Below are positions 7,913 through 15,917 of a stretch of DNA of 64,000 nt, one piece after another. The stretch is from Allomuricauda sp. (GTDB lineage: Bacteria; Bacteroidota; Bacteroidia; Flavobacteriales; Flavobacteriaceae). Numbering within the stretch: the first letter of the stretch is position 1; each line of letters opens with the position of its first letter. Under the pieces are notes generated by a model. That model ran no database searches and was not told where the DNA came from. It saw only the letters and a program-made list of their open reading frames with translations. Both the position numbers and the translations under genes were made by a program. The stretch is from the NCBI RefSeq assembly GCF_028280385.1, contig NZ_JANQLX010000003.1, positions 496,001 to 560,000 on the forward strand. Direction: 5' to 3'.

Positions 7913-9106
7913 ATGGAAGTTATATCGGACAAAAAAGTAAGCCTATTATATGTGGGATCGGACCAAAAAGTGGCCGATCAGTTTACTGATCATTCTCCAT
8001 CGGTGGATGTCCACATGGCCAAAAATGCCGTTTTGGCCATAAAATGGTTGCAGGAAAACAAACACGTAGATGCCATTTTATGCGAAAAACAAATTCCAGG
8101 GCAAACAGGCATCGAGTTTCATAAAACCCTCAGGGATAGATTTGTGGACAATGATGCGGTTCCCTTTATTTTGGTGGCCAATGATCGGGATCAAAACGAC
8201 CTGTCCGAAGCAGTTAAAAATGGAATAGATGACTTCTATGTAAGGCCCTTGTCCACCAATCGCATTCTCGAGCGTGTACAATTTTTGAAGGAGCTAAAGG
8301 CCAATCTAAAAAAGGAAAAAATTGGAGCCTCCAAGGAAATGGACGCTGACTATAAAATTGGCTTTTGGAAGCGCACCTTTGATATTACGGTGGCAGGACT
8401 GGCGTTGTTATGTGCCGCTCCTTTTCTGTTGCTATTTATTATAGCCATACGGTTGGAATCCAAGGGAAAAGTGTACTACATCTCCAAAAGGGTGGGTACG
8501 GGCTATAAAATATTCGACTTCTATAAACTGAGGTCCATGTATCCTGATGCTGACAAAAGACTCAAAGAATTCCAGCATTTAAACCAGTATGTACACGAGG
8601 AGGAAGAAAGCCCTGAAGAAGTTGCCCAAGAGGTGGTTTCCAAATCAACGGGAACCATGTTAATTGGTGATGATACCGAAGTGGATGAGGTTCAGCACAA
8701 CAACAAAAGAAAGGAAAGTGCCAAAAGTGCCTTTGTAAAATTTGATAACGACCCCAGAATCACCAAAGTAGGCCATATCATAAGAAAATTGAGCATTGAT
8801 GAGCTTCCGCAGTTGATCAATGTTTTGAAAGGGGATATGTCTATTGTTGGCAACAGGCCATTGCCATTATACGAGGCTGAAATGTTGACCACGGACGAAT
8901 GGACCGACCGCTTTAACGGACCAGCGGGAATCACTGGACTTTGGCAGGTGGAAGCAAGGGGTAGAAGCTCTAAAATGTCTCCTGAGGAACGCAAATCCTT
9001 GGATATAAAATATGTGGAATACGCCAACAGTAAGTACGCCTTTTTGATTGATATGTGGATTGTGCTGAGAACTTTCAAGGCCGTATTTCAAAAAGAGAAT
9101 GTATAA
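7913..9106 (+). CDS. Pseudo-receiver fused to initiating sugar-phosphate transferase
   Basis: Polyprenyl-phosphate sugar-1-phosphate transferase that should start repeat-unit synthesis on undecaprenyl phosphate at the inner membrane. Residues 1-135 have a receiver fold, but the acceptor Asp is Glu58 (ILCEKQIPGQTG), the N-terminal acidic pair is missing (YVGSD) and the lysine is Arg (FYVRPL). Residues about 150-397 are the WcaJ/PglC-type domain: one hydrophobic hairpin (TVAGLALLCAAPFLLLFI), KLRSM, a long acidic insert (about 225-275), then RKLSIDELPQLINVLKG, SIVGNRP and GITGLWQV. The stop overlaps the start of the next gene (TAATG). The Glu may act as a fixed phospho-mimic; this is inference. 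Confidence 0.9.
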   Translation: MEVISDKKVSLLYVGSDQKVADQFTDHSPSVDVHMAKNAVLAIKWLQENKHVDAILCEKQIPGQTGIEFHKTLRDRFVDNDAVPFILVANDRDQNDLSEAVKNGIDDFYVRPLSTNRILERVQFLKELKANLKKEKIGASKEMDADYKIGFWKRTFDITVAGLALLCAAPFLLLFIIAIRLESKGKVYYISKRVGTGYKIFDFYKLRSMYPDADKRLKEFQHLNQYVHEEEESPEEVAQEVVSKSTGTMLIGDDTEVDEVQHNNKRKESAKSAFVKFDNDPRITKVGHIIRKLSIDELPQLINVLKGDMSIVGNRPLPLYEAEMLTTDEWTDRFNGPAGITGLWQVEARGRSSKMSPEERKSLDIKYVEYANSKYAFLIDMWIVLRTFKAVFQKENV

Positions 9107-9843
9107 TGAGGGGCTATGCTGTCTTTGTGTTCTTATTGCTGTTTTTAAACGTTTCGTTTGGGCAGTCAATTAACGACTTTCTGGAGAAAAGCCTGGAAGA
9201 AAACGATATTTCTAAAAAGTTACCCCCGCTGGACACGCTCGTGGCCATGGCAAAGGAATATTCACCTTTTATAAAGGTCACTGTTTCGGAACAGCAATAC
9301 AGGGACGGGGTGGTATCGGCAGAACAGCGGGCCTGGCTGGAGTACGTGAATCTCGAAGCAGGCTATAACTACGGCATTTTTGACAACCTTAGTAACTCCC
9401 AAATTGCTGGGGATCCCCAGAGTCAGGCCTTGTTTTCAAGCGAACAGAGCAGGTACAATGTTGGGGTCTCCCTTCGTTTGCCCATATCGGCCTTGATTAA
9501 CCGACGTGCCAAAATTTTGAGCGCTAAGGGCGAAGCCGAAAAAGCCCGTTTTGAGACCCAGGTGGCCGAAGTGGAGCTGGAGCAAAAAGTGGTACAACTT
9601 TACAACGACCTGTTGAAATCGCACCGGCTCTTTTTTATCTCAGGGTCCATTGTGGACAATTTCAGGGTGCAGTCCATACGGGCGGAAAAAGACTTTGCAA
9701 ATGGGGTGATCAATATTGCCGAATACACCCGCTTGCAACAAATGATGAACCAAGCGACCATGGGCTTTGAGCTCCAGCGGTCAGAATTTATTTCCTCGGT
9801 GATGGCATTGGAAAATATCATTGGGGCGGAATTGAATATTTAA
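9106..9843 (+). CDS. TolC-like outer-membrane protein, short form
   Basis: Secreted protein of 245 residues with signal peptide (MRGYAVFVFLLLFLNVSFG, cut before QS). The start at 9106 overlaps the previous stop by one base; an in-frame ATG at 9055 would lie inside the transferase gene and ahead of the signal peptide, so I reject it. The body has the TolC/OEP pattern: an opening helix (LDTLVAMAKEYSPFIKV), a strand pair (VNLEAGYNYGIF ... YNVGVSLRLPIS) and long helices with AKILSAKGEAEKARF. It holds about one repeat, half the usual 400-plus residues. Between an initiating transferase and a Wzc homologue it probably takes the place of a Wza-type export channel. Confidence 0.8.
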   Translation: MRGYAVFVFLLLFLNVSFGQSINDFLEKSLEENDISKKLPPLDTLVAMAKEYSPFIKVTVSEQQYRDGVVSAEQRAWLEYVNLEAGYNYGIFDNLSNSQIAGDPQSQALFSSEQSRYNVGVSLRLPISALINRRAKILSAKGEAEKARFETQVAEVELEQKVVQLYNDLLKSHRLFFISGSIVDNFRVQSIRAEKDFANGVINIAEYTRLQQMMNQATMGFELQRSEFISSVMALENIIGAELNI

Positions 9844-9844
9844 A

Positions 9845-12076
9845 ATGAAATTTAATCTCCTCTTTTTTGTACGCCTGCTCTTAAGGCATGTAGGCCTGTT
9901 GATCGCCATGCCCCTAATTTTGGCATCGCTGGTGTTTTATATGACCCGTGATGAACCTAAAATCTTCAATTCCAAAGCGAGGGTGTACACCGGGATTGCC
10001 ACAGGGTCCAACATAGAATTGGAGAATACCAAAATTGATTTTAGGGCTACCAATACAGCCTACGACAACCTTCTCAACCTGATCAAGGCTAGAACCACCA
10101 TTGAGATTGTGGGCTTAAAATTGTTCACCCAACATATGGTCTTGGACAGTGCCGACGTAAAGATCATTTCCACGGAAAAGTTCAATGAATTGATGAAGGA
10201 TGTGCCCGAGGAGGTAAAGCAATTGGTGGTCAAGGGAGATCCTGTAAAAACATATGAGAATTTCCTTCAGCTAAAAGAATCGAACCATACCAACTATATC
10301 TACCAGATGATCAATCTGGACCATCCGGACTACAGTATTGAAAAAATATTGGGAAGGGTTGGGTTGCGAAGAATTTCCAATAGTGATTTTGTGGATATCG
10401 AATTTGAATCGGAAGATCCTGCCATCTGCCAAAACACCTTATTGATTTTATGCGAGACCTTTGTACAGTTGAATGCTGACATCAAGGTCAACCAATCCGA
10501 TGCCGTAGTAAAATATTTCCAGGGACAGCTCAATAATTCAACCGACCATCTTAGGGATGCCGAGGAGGAGCTATTGGATTTTAACCGTACCCACAACATC
10601 ATCAACTACTATGAGCAGACCAAGCATATAGCGGCGGAAAAGGAAGAGTTTGAGATAAAATATTTTGAGGTCTTGCGAAAGTTCCATGCCTCTAGGGCCG
10701 TCTTGTCCCATTTGGAGTCCAAGTTGGAGACCCATGAGCGTAAACGTATTTCAAGCCAGGGAATCATGGAAGTGCGCAAGGAATTGTCCACCCTGAATTA
10801 TGAAGTTTCCATGCTCACCCTTGGGTTGGAAAAAGATTCTATCCAACGCCAAAAAGATGCCAAGGTAGTGGCCAATAAAATGGACCGCATCCAGAAATTG
10901 GAAAGTGCACTTTCAGCACATGTGGATACTTTATATGCAACCGACTTCAGTACCAACAGTGTGGCATCCACAAGTGTTTTATCGGACTGGCTCAAAAATA
11001 CCATTGAATATGAGGGGTACAATGCCCAATTGAAGGTAATGGAGAAAAAACGGGAGGAATTTGACGACTTGTACCAAAAATTTTCACCCCTGGGTGCTAC
11101 CATGAAACGATTGGAACGAAAAATTGACATTGCGGAGCGGGAGTATCTAAGTTTGTTGCACAGCTTGGGTCTTGCCAAGCTGAGGCAGCAGAATGTGGAA
11201 CTTAAATCCAATATTAAACTTACGGAAGTCCCATTTTTCCCGATAAATCCAAAGCCCAGTAAACGAATGTTATTGGTTATCGTGGCAGGGCTGGTAGGTT
11301 TTGTTTTGGTTGCCGCTACCATCTTGGTCCTGGAATTTTTGGATGGCAATATCAATACCGCCAATCGCGCGGAAGATAAAATTGAACTTAAGGTGTCCTC
11401 GATATTTCCCGTGATCAGTAGTAAGGGCAAGAAAATAGATTATGCCTATCTGCAAAACAAGGCGGTGAATGCAATTTCACGCAACGTGATCCTAAATCAG
11501 TTTAAAAAGGAAAAAGAAGATGTGCCGGTGGTCAATATGCTGTTTTCCACTCAGGAAAACGAAGGTAAAACCTTTATCTGTAAGCACCTTATTGCCAAGT
11601 TATGTGAGCTGGACTACAATGTGCTACATATAACCTATGATGATGAAGACCTGGAATTACAAGGCGATTTCTACCATAAGATTTTGTACCAGGTGAGTGA
11701 TCAGTTGTACAAAATTTCCACCATACAGGAATTTGATGTGGAAGGGAACATTCCTGATTTCAATGTATTTGACTTTGTCATTTTGGAGATTCCAAGCATT
11801 ATCAAGAATCCATTCCCAGTTAAACTGGCGTCTACCATGGATTATACCTTCTTGGTCACCAGGGCCAACAGGGCTTGGAGCGAGGCGGATAAAAATGCCC
11901 TAGAGCTGTTCAATGAAGCAACGACTGGACCGGAACCCACCATCATTTTAAATGGGGTAAAAGTATTGGAGATGGAAACAGTGGTTGGTGATCTGCCCAA
12001 AAAACGGTCGTTGATCCGCAGCTGGGTGAAAAAGATTGTCCAATTCAGATTTTTCACCAAACAAACTGTTGCCTAA
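9845..12076 (+). CDS. Wzc-like polysaccharide co-polymerase with ATP-binding domain
   Basis: Inner-membrane chain-length/export protein of 743 residues. N-terminal membrane helix (about 13-35), a periplasmic region with long coiled coils (about 200-450), second membrane helix (about 475-500) after the PxxP-like FFPINPKPSKR motif, then a cytosolic P-loop domain with a reduced Walker A, ENEGKTF (Gly574, Lys575, Thr576) and a Walker B-like FVILEIPSI. The C-terminus has no tyrosine cluster, so the autophosphorylated tail of BY-kinases is missing and kinase activity is doubtful. It follows the TolC-like gene after one base and overlaps the flippase start, so the three are translated together. Confidence 0.88.
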   Translation: MKFNLLFFVRLLLRHVGLLIAMPLILASLVFYMTRDEPKIFNSKARVYTGIATGSNIELENTKIDFRATNTAYDNLLNLIKARTTIEIVGLKLFTQHMVLDSADVKIISTEKFNELMKDVPEEVKQLVVKGDPVKTYENFLQLKESNHTNYIYQMINLDHPDYSIEKILGRVGLRRISNSDFVDIEFESEDPAICQNTLLILCETFVQLNADIKVNQSDAVVKYFQGQLNNSTDHLRDAEEELLDFNRTHNIINYYEQTKHIAAEKEEFEIKYFEVLRKFHASRAVLSHLESKLETHERKRISSQGIMEVRKELSTLNYEVSMLTLGLEKDSIQRQKDAKVVANKMDRIQKLESALSAHVDTLYATDFSTNSVASTSVLSDWLKNTIEYEGYNAQLKVMEKKREEFDDLYQKFSPLGATMKRLERKIDIAEREYLSLLHSLGLAKLRQQNVELKSNIKLTEVPFFPINPKPSKRMLLVIVAGLVGFVLVAATILVLEFLDGNINTANRAEDKIELKVSSIFPVISSKGKKIDYAYLQNKAVNAISRNVILNQFKKEKEDVPVVNMLFSTQENEGKTFICKHLIAKLCELDYNVLHITYDDEDLELQGDFYHKILYQVSDQLYKISTIQEFDVEGNIPDFNVFDFVILEIPSIIKNPFPVKLASTMDYTFLVTRANRAWSEADKNALELFNEATTGPEPTIILNGVKVLEMETVVGDLPKKRSLIRSWVKKIVQFRFFTKQTVA

Positions 12077-13419
12077 TGTTGGAGAAACTTAAAAATATCG
12101 GGAAGGAAAAGAACCTATCCTCCTTAATGGCCAACGTAAGTGTGGCCTTTATGGGATTGGTGAGCTTTATGCTTCTCACCCGTCAATTGGACAAGGAACT
12201 TTTTGGCGAATGGGTGCTTTTTATTACCCTGGCCACCTTTGTGGATCTTCTTCGGTTTGGGCTTACGCGAACCTCGGCGGTTCGGTTGCTCTCTGGGGCA
12301 GACCTATCTGGACAAAAGACCATTCTGGGGGCAACTTTCCGAATTAATTTGGTGCTTCTACTACTGCTTACCGTCGTATGTTGGACAATCATCGCCATTT
12401 TAAATTGGTATGGCCTTAAAATCAATAATGGGTACCGGCTTTTTTTGATGTACTACCCCTTTCTGGCTTTGTCCAATTTAAGTTGGAACAATGCGATGTC
12501 CTTGTTTCAAGCAGAGCAAAACTTTAGGCGAATGATGGTGGTAAGAATTTCAAATGTGGGCCTGTTTTGCCTATTTCTATTGCTCAACCAATGGTGGCTG
12601 CAATGGGGTCTAATTGAGATTATTTGGGTAAATATTGCCGTAAATGCCATATCCGGAATCTGGTGTACCTTCCGTAGTTGGGATGGTTTGGTTTATGTAA
12701 GCCATGCAAAACGAAAAGTGGAAAAGGAGCTTATCAATTTTGGTAAATACTCCATGGGGACTTTGATCAGTTCCAGTCTGCTTAAAAGTTCAGATACCTT
12801 TATTATAGGCATGAGTCCATTTTTGGGTTCGGTGGGAATAGCCATGTATGCCATTCCGCTAAAACTAACCGACTTGTTGGGAATTCCCCTGCATAGCTTT
12901 GCTATGACAGCTTATCCAAGAATGTCCAAGAAGGCCTTGGAAGGGGATATGCCCGGGACCAAGAGGGTATTTTATTCCTATGTTGGGATCATAACCTTAC
13001 TGTTTTTTCCAGTAGCATTGGGAAGCTTCGTTTTTGCAGAACATTTGGTGCTTTTCTTGGGAGGAAACGAATATAGGGAGGCCTTGCCATTACTTACCTT
13101 GATCTTTAGGGTATTTACCGTGTATATCATGTTGTTGCCACTGGATCGTTTCACCGGTGTTTTGTTGGATAGTATCAATAGGCCCAAACTGAACTTGTAC
13201 AAGGTGATTGTCATGACCCTGGCGAATATTGTCCTGAATTTACTGGCTGTTTTTGTGTTCAAGAGTCTGGTGGCCGTTGCTATCGGAACCGTAGTGTTTA
13301 CGCTTATGGGGATTTTTCTTGGGTTTCATTTCCTCAAAAAGGAAATCCAAATTCAAGGCAAGCAAATTGTTTCTGAAAGCGTCCTTTTTATAAAGAACCT
13401 TAAAACACATCTGGGCTGA
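12076..13419 (+). CDS. Wzx-type polysaccharide flippase
   Basis: Multidrug/oligosaccharidyl-lipid/polysaccharide (MOP) family membrane protein of 447 residues with about 12 hydrophobic segments. The N-terminal pattern (NVSVAFMGLVSFMLLTRQLD, then LFGEWVLFITLATFVDLL) and the central KYSMGTLISSSLLKSSDTFI are typical of Wzx/RfbX. It moves undecaprenyl-linked repeat units across the inner membrane. ATG overlaps the stop of the wzc-like gene by one base, and its stop TGA overlaps the ATG of the polymerase gene. Confidence 0.9.
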   Translation: MLEKLKNIGKEKNLSSLMANVSVAFMGLVSFMLLTRQLDKELFGEWVLFITLATFVDLLRFGLTRTSAVRLLSGADLSGQKTILGATFRINLVLLLLLTVVCWTIIAILNWYGLKINNGYRLFLMYYPFLALSNLSWNNAMSLFQAEQNFRRMMVVRISNVGLFCLFLLLNQWWLQWGLIEIIWVNIAVNAISGIWCTFRSWDGLVYVSHAKRKVEKELINFGKYSMGTLISSSLLKSSDTFIIGMSPFLGSVGIAMYAIPLKLTDLLGIPLHSFAMTAYPRMSKKALEGDMPGTKRVFYSYVGIITLLFFPVALGSFVFAEHLVLFLGGNEYREALPLLTLIFRVFTVYIMLLPLDRFTGVLLDSINRPKLNLYKVIVMTLANIVLNLLAVFVFKSLVAVAIGTVVFTLMGIFLGFHFLKKEIQIQGKQIVSESVLFIKNLKTHLG

Positions 13420-14891
13420 TGAATCCCTTTGAGACAACACATGGTTCAGATTACCTCAGGAAGCCCTTGCCCATCTTGATCCTATTGTCTGTGGTGCTTA
13501 CCACGGCCCATATTACAGCTACAAAGGGTTTGGTGGCCGGTATTGGAATCATGGTATTTCCATTTGCCTTAATATATATGGGGGCACTGTTTGTAAACCC
13601 TAGAATAGGAATCATTACCGTACTGATTTTCAATTTTTTTGTGTTGGGCATAGGCCGATATATTCCTATGACATGGGGTCTGCTCATGGACGGTCTGATG
13701 GTTCTAATGTACCTGGCGCTGTTCTTTAAGGCCTTCCGGATTAAGGTGCCCTGGGAACGTGCAAACTCACAACTAACGCTTTTGGTCACCATTTGGTTTG
13801 GGTATGCCGTATTGCAAATAGTAAATCCAGAGGCCGTGAGTGTGGCGGCATGGTTCTATGCCATGCGTGGTTTAGCGCTCTATCAGTGGTTGTTTGTGCC
13901 GTTGGTTTTTATATTGTTCAACAAACGTACGGACCTACATCTGTTTTTCCTGATTTGGGGAACCTTGTCTGTTTTGGCCACTATGAAAGGAATGCAGCAA
14001 CTGATCTTTGGGGTGGATTCCTATGAACAAGCTTGGTTGGATGCCGGTGGGGATGTCACCCATATCCTTTTCGGCAAACTGCGGATTTTTTCCTTTTATT
14101 CCGATGCAGGACAATTTGGAGCCTCGCAGGGCCATACGGGAGTGGTATTTGGAGTGTTGGCTCTGTTCGCCAAAAACCGAAAATTTCAAATTTTCTGTGG
14201 CATTGTGGCCATGGCGGGCCTGCTGGGAATGATGATTTCCGGTACCCGTGGTGCCATTGCGGTCCCGGCTATGGGTGGTGTGATGTTTATTTTGGTGCGC
14301 AAGCACATACCCAGTATCGTGTTGGGTGCCATACTGGGAATAGGTGTTTTCGTTTTCTTTAAGTACACCACCATCGGCAATAACAATGATCAGATTAGGC
14401 GGATGCGTACCGCGTTCGACCCCAATGATGCCTCCCTGCAAATGCGAAAGATTAACCAGGCCAAACTCAAAGGCTATTTGGCAACCCGACCCTTGGGAGG
14501 AGGAATTGGGTCCACCGGAAACTGGGGCAAACGGTTTTCACCCAATACGTTTTTGGCAAATACTGCCACCGACAGTTGGTTCGTGGCCGTATGGGCAGAT
14601 ACAGGAATAGTTGGACTCTATCTTCATCTTTTCATCTTGTTTTTTATCCTGATCACAGGTGCCTATAACTGTATGTTCAAAATACGGGACGATTGGCTCA
14701 AAGGACAGATTACCGCTTTGGTCTGCGGTATGGCCGGAATTATGCTGGCCTCCTACGGGAATGGTGTCTTCGGACAATTCCCAACCTGCATACTCATGTA
14801 TACGGGAATGGTCTTCATTTTTATTTCCCCAAAGTTGGATCAAAAGATTATGGAGGAAAAAGAGGCCGAATATCAATTACAAGCAGCTTAA
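13419..14891 (+). CDS. Wzy/O-antigen ligase-type polymerase
   Basis: Integral membrane protein of 490 residues with about 11 predicted helices and the Wzy_C/O-antigen ligase region: a helix ending MISGTRGAIAVPA, followed by a periplasmic loop (about 320-385) with the RPLGGGIGSTGNW motif, where polymerase and ligase active residues lie in this superfamily. Its position after wzx and before a glycosyltransferase favours polymerase over ligase; sequence alone does not separate the two. Start overlaps the wzx stop. Confidence 0.87.
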   Translation: MNPFETTHGSDYLRKPLPILILLSVVLTTAHITATKGLVAGIGIMVFPFALIYMGALFVNPRIGIITVLIFNFFVLGIGRYIPMTWGLLMDGLMVLMYLALFFKAFRIKVPWERANSQLTLLVTIWFGYAVLQIVNPEAVSVAAWFYAMRGLALYQWLFVPLVFILFNKRTDLHLFFLIWGTLSVLATMKGMQQLIFGVDSYEQAWLDAGGDVTHILFGKLRIFSFYSDAGQFGASQGHTGVVFGVLALFAKNRKFQIFCGIVAMAGLLGMMISGTRGAIAVPAMGGVMFILVRKHIPSIVLGAILGIGVFVFFKYTTIGNNNDQIRRMRTAFDPNDASLQMRKINQAKLKGYLATRPLGGGIGSTGNWGKRFSPNTFLANTATDSWFVAVWADTGIVGLYLHLFILFFILITGAYNCMFKIRDDWLKGQITALVCGMAGIMLASYGNGVFGQFPTCILMYTGMVFIFISPKLDQKIMEEKEAEYQLQAA

Positions 14892-14900
14892 AACACAATC

Positions 14901-15797
14901 ATGCAGCCATTAGTTTCCATAATAACCATCAACTACAACGAATCTGAAGTGACCTTGGACCTTTTGGATTCCATTCGAGGTCTTAGTTATCCCAATTACG
15001 AAGTAATTGTTGTGGACAATGCTTCACCCAATGATAACCCTGATTTGATCAAGGAGAAATTTCCTGGAATACACCTGATCAAAAGCCATGAAAATTTGGG
15101 ATTTGCCGGGGGGAACAATCTGGGGGTAAAACAGGCTAAGGGCGAATACCTTTTGTTTATCAATAATGACACTATAGTACCTCCCGGGTTTATAGAGCCC
15201 TTGGTGGAAACACTTCAAAATGATGGGCACATTGGCATGGTGAGTCCCAAGATAAAATTTCACTGGGACCCTTCCTTGATTCAATATGCGGGGTATACCC
15301 CAATGAACCATTGGACAATTAGAAACAGCAGCATTGGTTACCATCAAAAAGATGATGGGGCCTATGATCAACCTGGGGAAACGCAATCCATTCACGGGGC
15401 GGCCATGATGGTCCCCAAACGAATAGTGGAACAAGTGGGGATGATGACGGAAATTTACTTCCTCTATTACGAGGAACACGATTGGGCCGAAATGGTAAAA
15501 CGTGCGGGTTACAAGATCTACTATCAACCAAAATCATACATTCTGCACAAGGAGTCGGTGTCCACAGGAAAATTCAGTCCCCTGAAGACCTATTATATTT
15601 CCCGTAACAGAATTCTCTTTGCCCGAAGAAACTTCAAGCCCCTTCAACTGGTAATTAGTCTGTTGTTCCAAGGTTTGGTTTCCATTCCCAAAAACAGTTT
15701 AAAGTACCTGATAAAAAAGGAATTCCAACACTTGAGGGCATTTTGGCGGGCGGTTCATTGGAACCTTACCCATGGTAAAACCGCAAAACCGTTGTAA
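14901..15797 (+). CDS. Family 2 glycosyltransferase, rhamnosyltransferase-like
   Basis: GT-A enzyme of 298 residues. Seen: SIITINYNESEVTLDLLDS, VVDNASPNDN, LFINNDTIVPPGF (metal-binding NND in place of DxD), a HGAAMMVPKRIVEQVGMM block and YYEEHDWAEMVKRAGY, together the usual layout of WbbL/RfbF-like rhamnosyltransferases. The rmlBACD genes at the far end of the locus supply dTDP-rhamnose, which fits, but the donor remains inferred. It is the last gene of the tight cluster; 120 bp separate it from the LruC gene. Confidence 0.87.
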   Translation: MQPLVSIITINYNESEVTLDLLDSIRGLSYPNYEVIVVDNASPNDNPDLIKEKFPGIHLIKSHENLGFAGGNNLGVKQAKGEYLLFINNDTIVPPGFIEPLVETLQNDGHIGMVSPKIKFHWDPSLIQYAGYTPMNHWTIRNSSIGYHQKDDGAYDQPGETQSIHGAAMMVPKRIVEQVGMMTEIYFLYYEEHDWAEMVKRAGYKIYYQPKSYILHKESVSTGKFSPLKTYYISRNRILFARRNFKPLQLVISLLFQGLVSIPKNSLKYLIKKEFQHLRAFWRAVHWNLTHGKTAKPL

Positions 15798-15897
15798 GCG
15801 GTTCCAATTTCAGGGCTTAGCTAATATATACAGGAACTCCCATTTACAACACGAAACCCAGTGTACACAACAAATACTTTTCTCTCTAAAAATGTAA

Positions 15898-15915
15898 GAT
15901 AATATTTACAAAATA
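15898..15915 (+). promoter_or_regulatory. Putative promoter motif before the LruC gene
   Basis: An 18-base AT-rich motif that matches the one at 27020-27037 before rmlB in 17 of 18 positions (GATAATATTTACAAAATA here). It ends 2 bp before the ATG at 15918, so if it is a -7 element the transcript start would fall at or inside the start codon; the function is therefore uncertain here. Confidence 0.35.
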
Positions 15916-15917
15916 TA

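Noticed and set aside
9055..9105. Upstream in-frame start for the TolC-like gene
   Set aside because: It would add 17 residues before a clear signal peptide and lies inside the transferase gene; the ATG at 9106 overlaps the stop as in other pairs of this cluster.
13419..14891. O-antigen ligase (WaaL)
   Set aside because: Sequence alone cannot exclude it, but position directly after wzx and before glycosyltransferases favours a Wzy-type polymerase.
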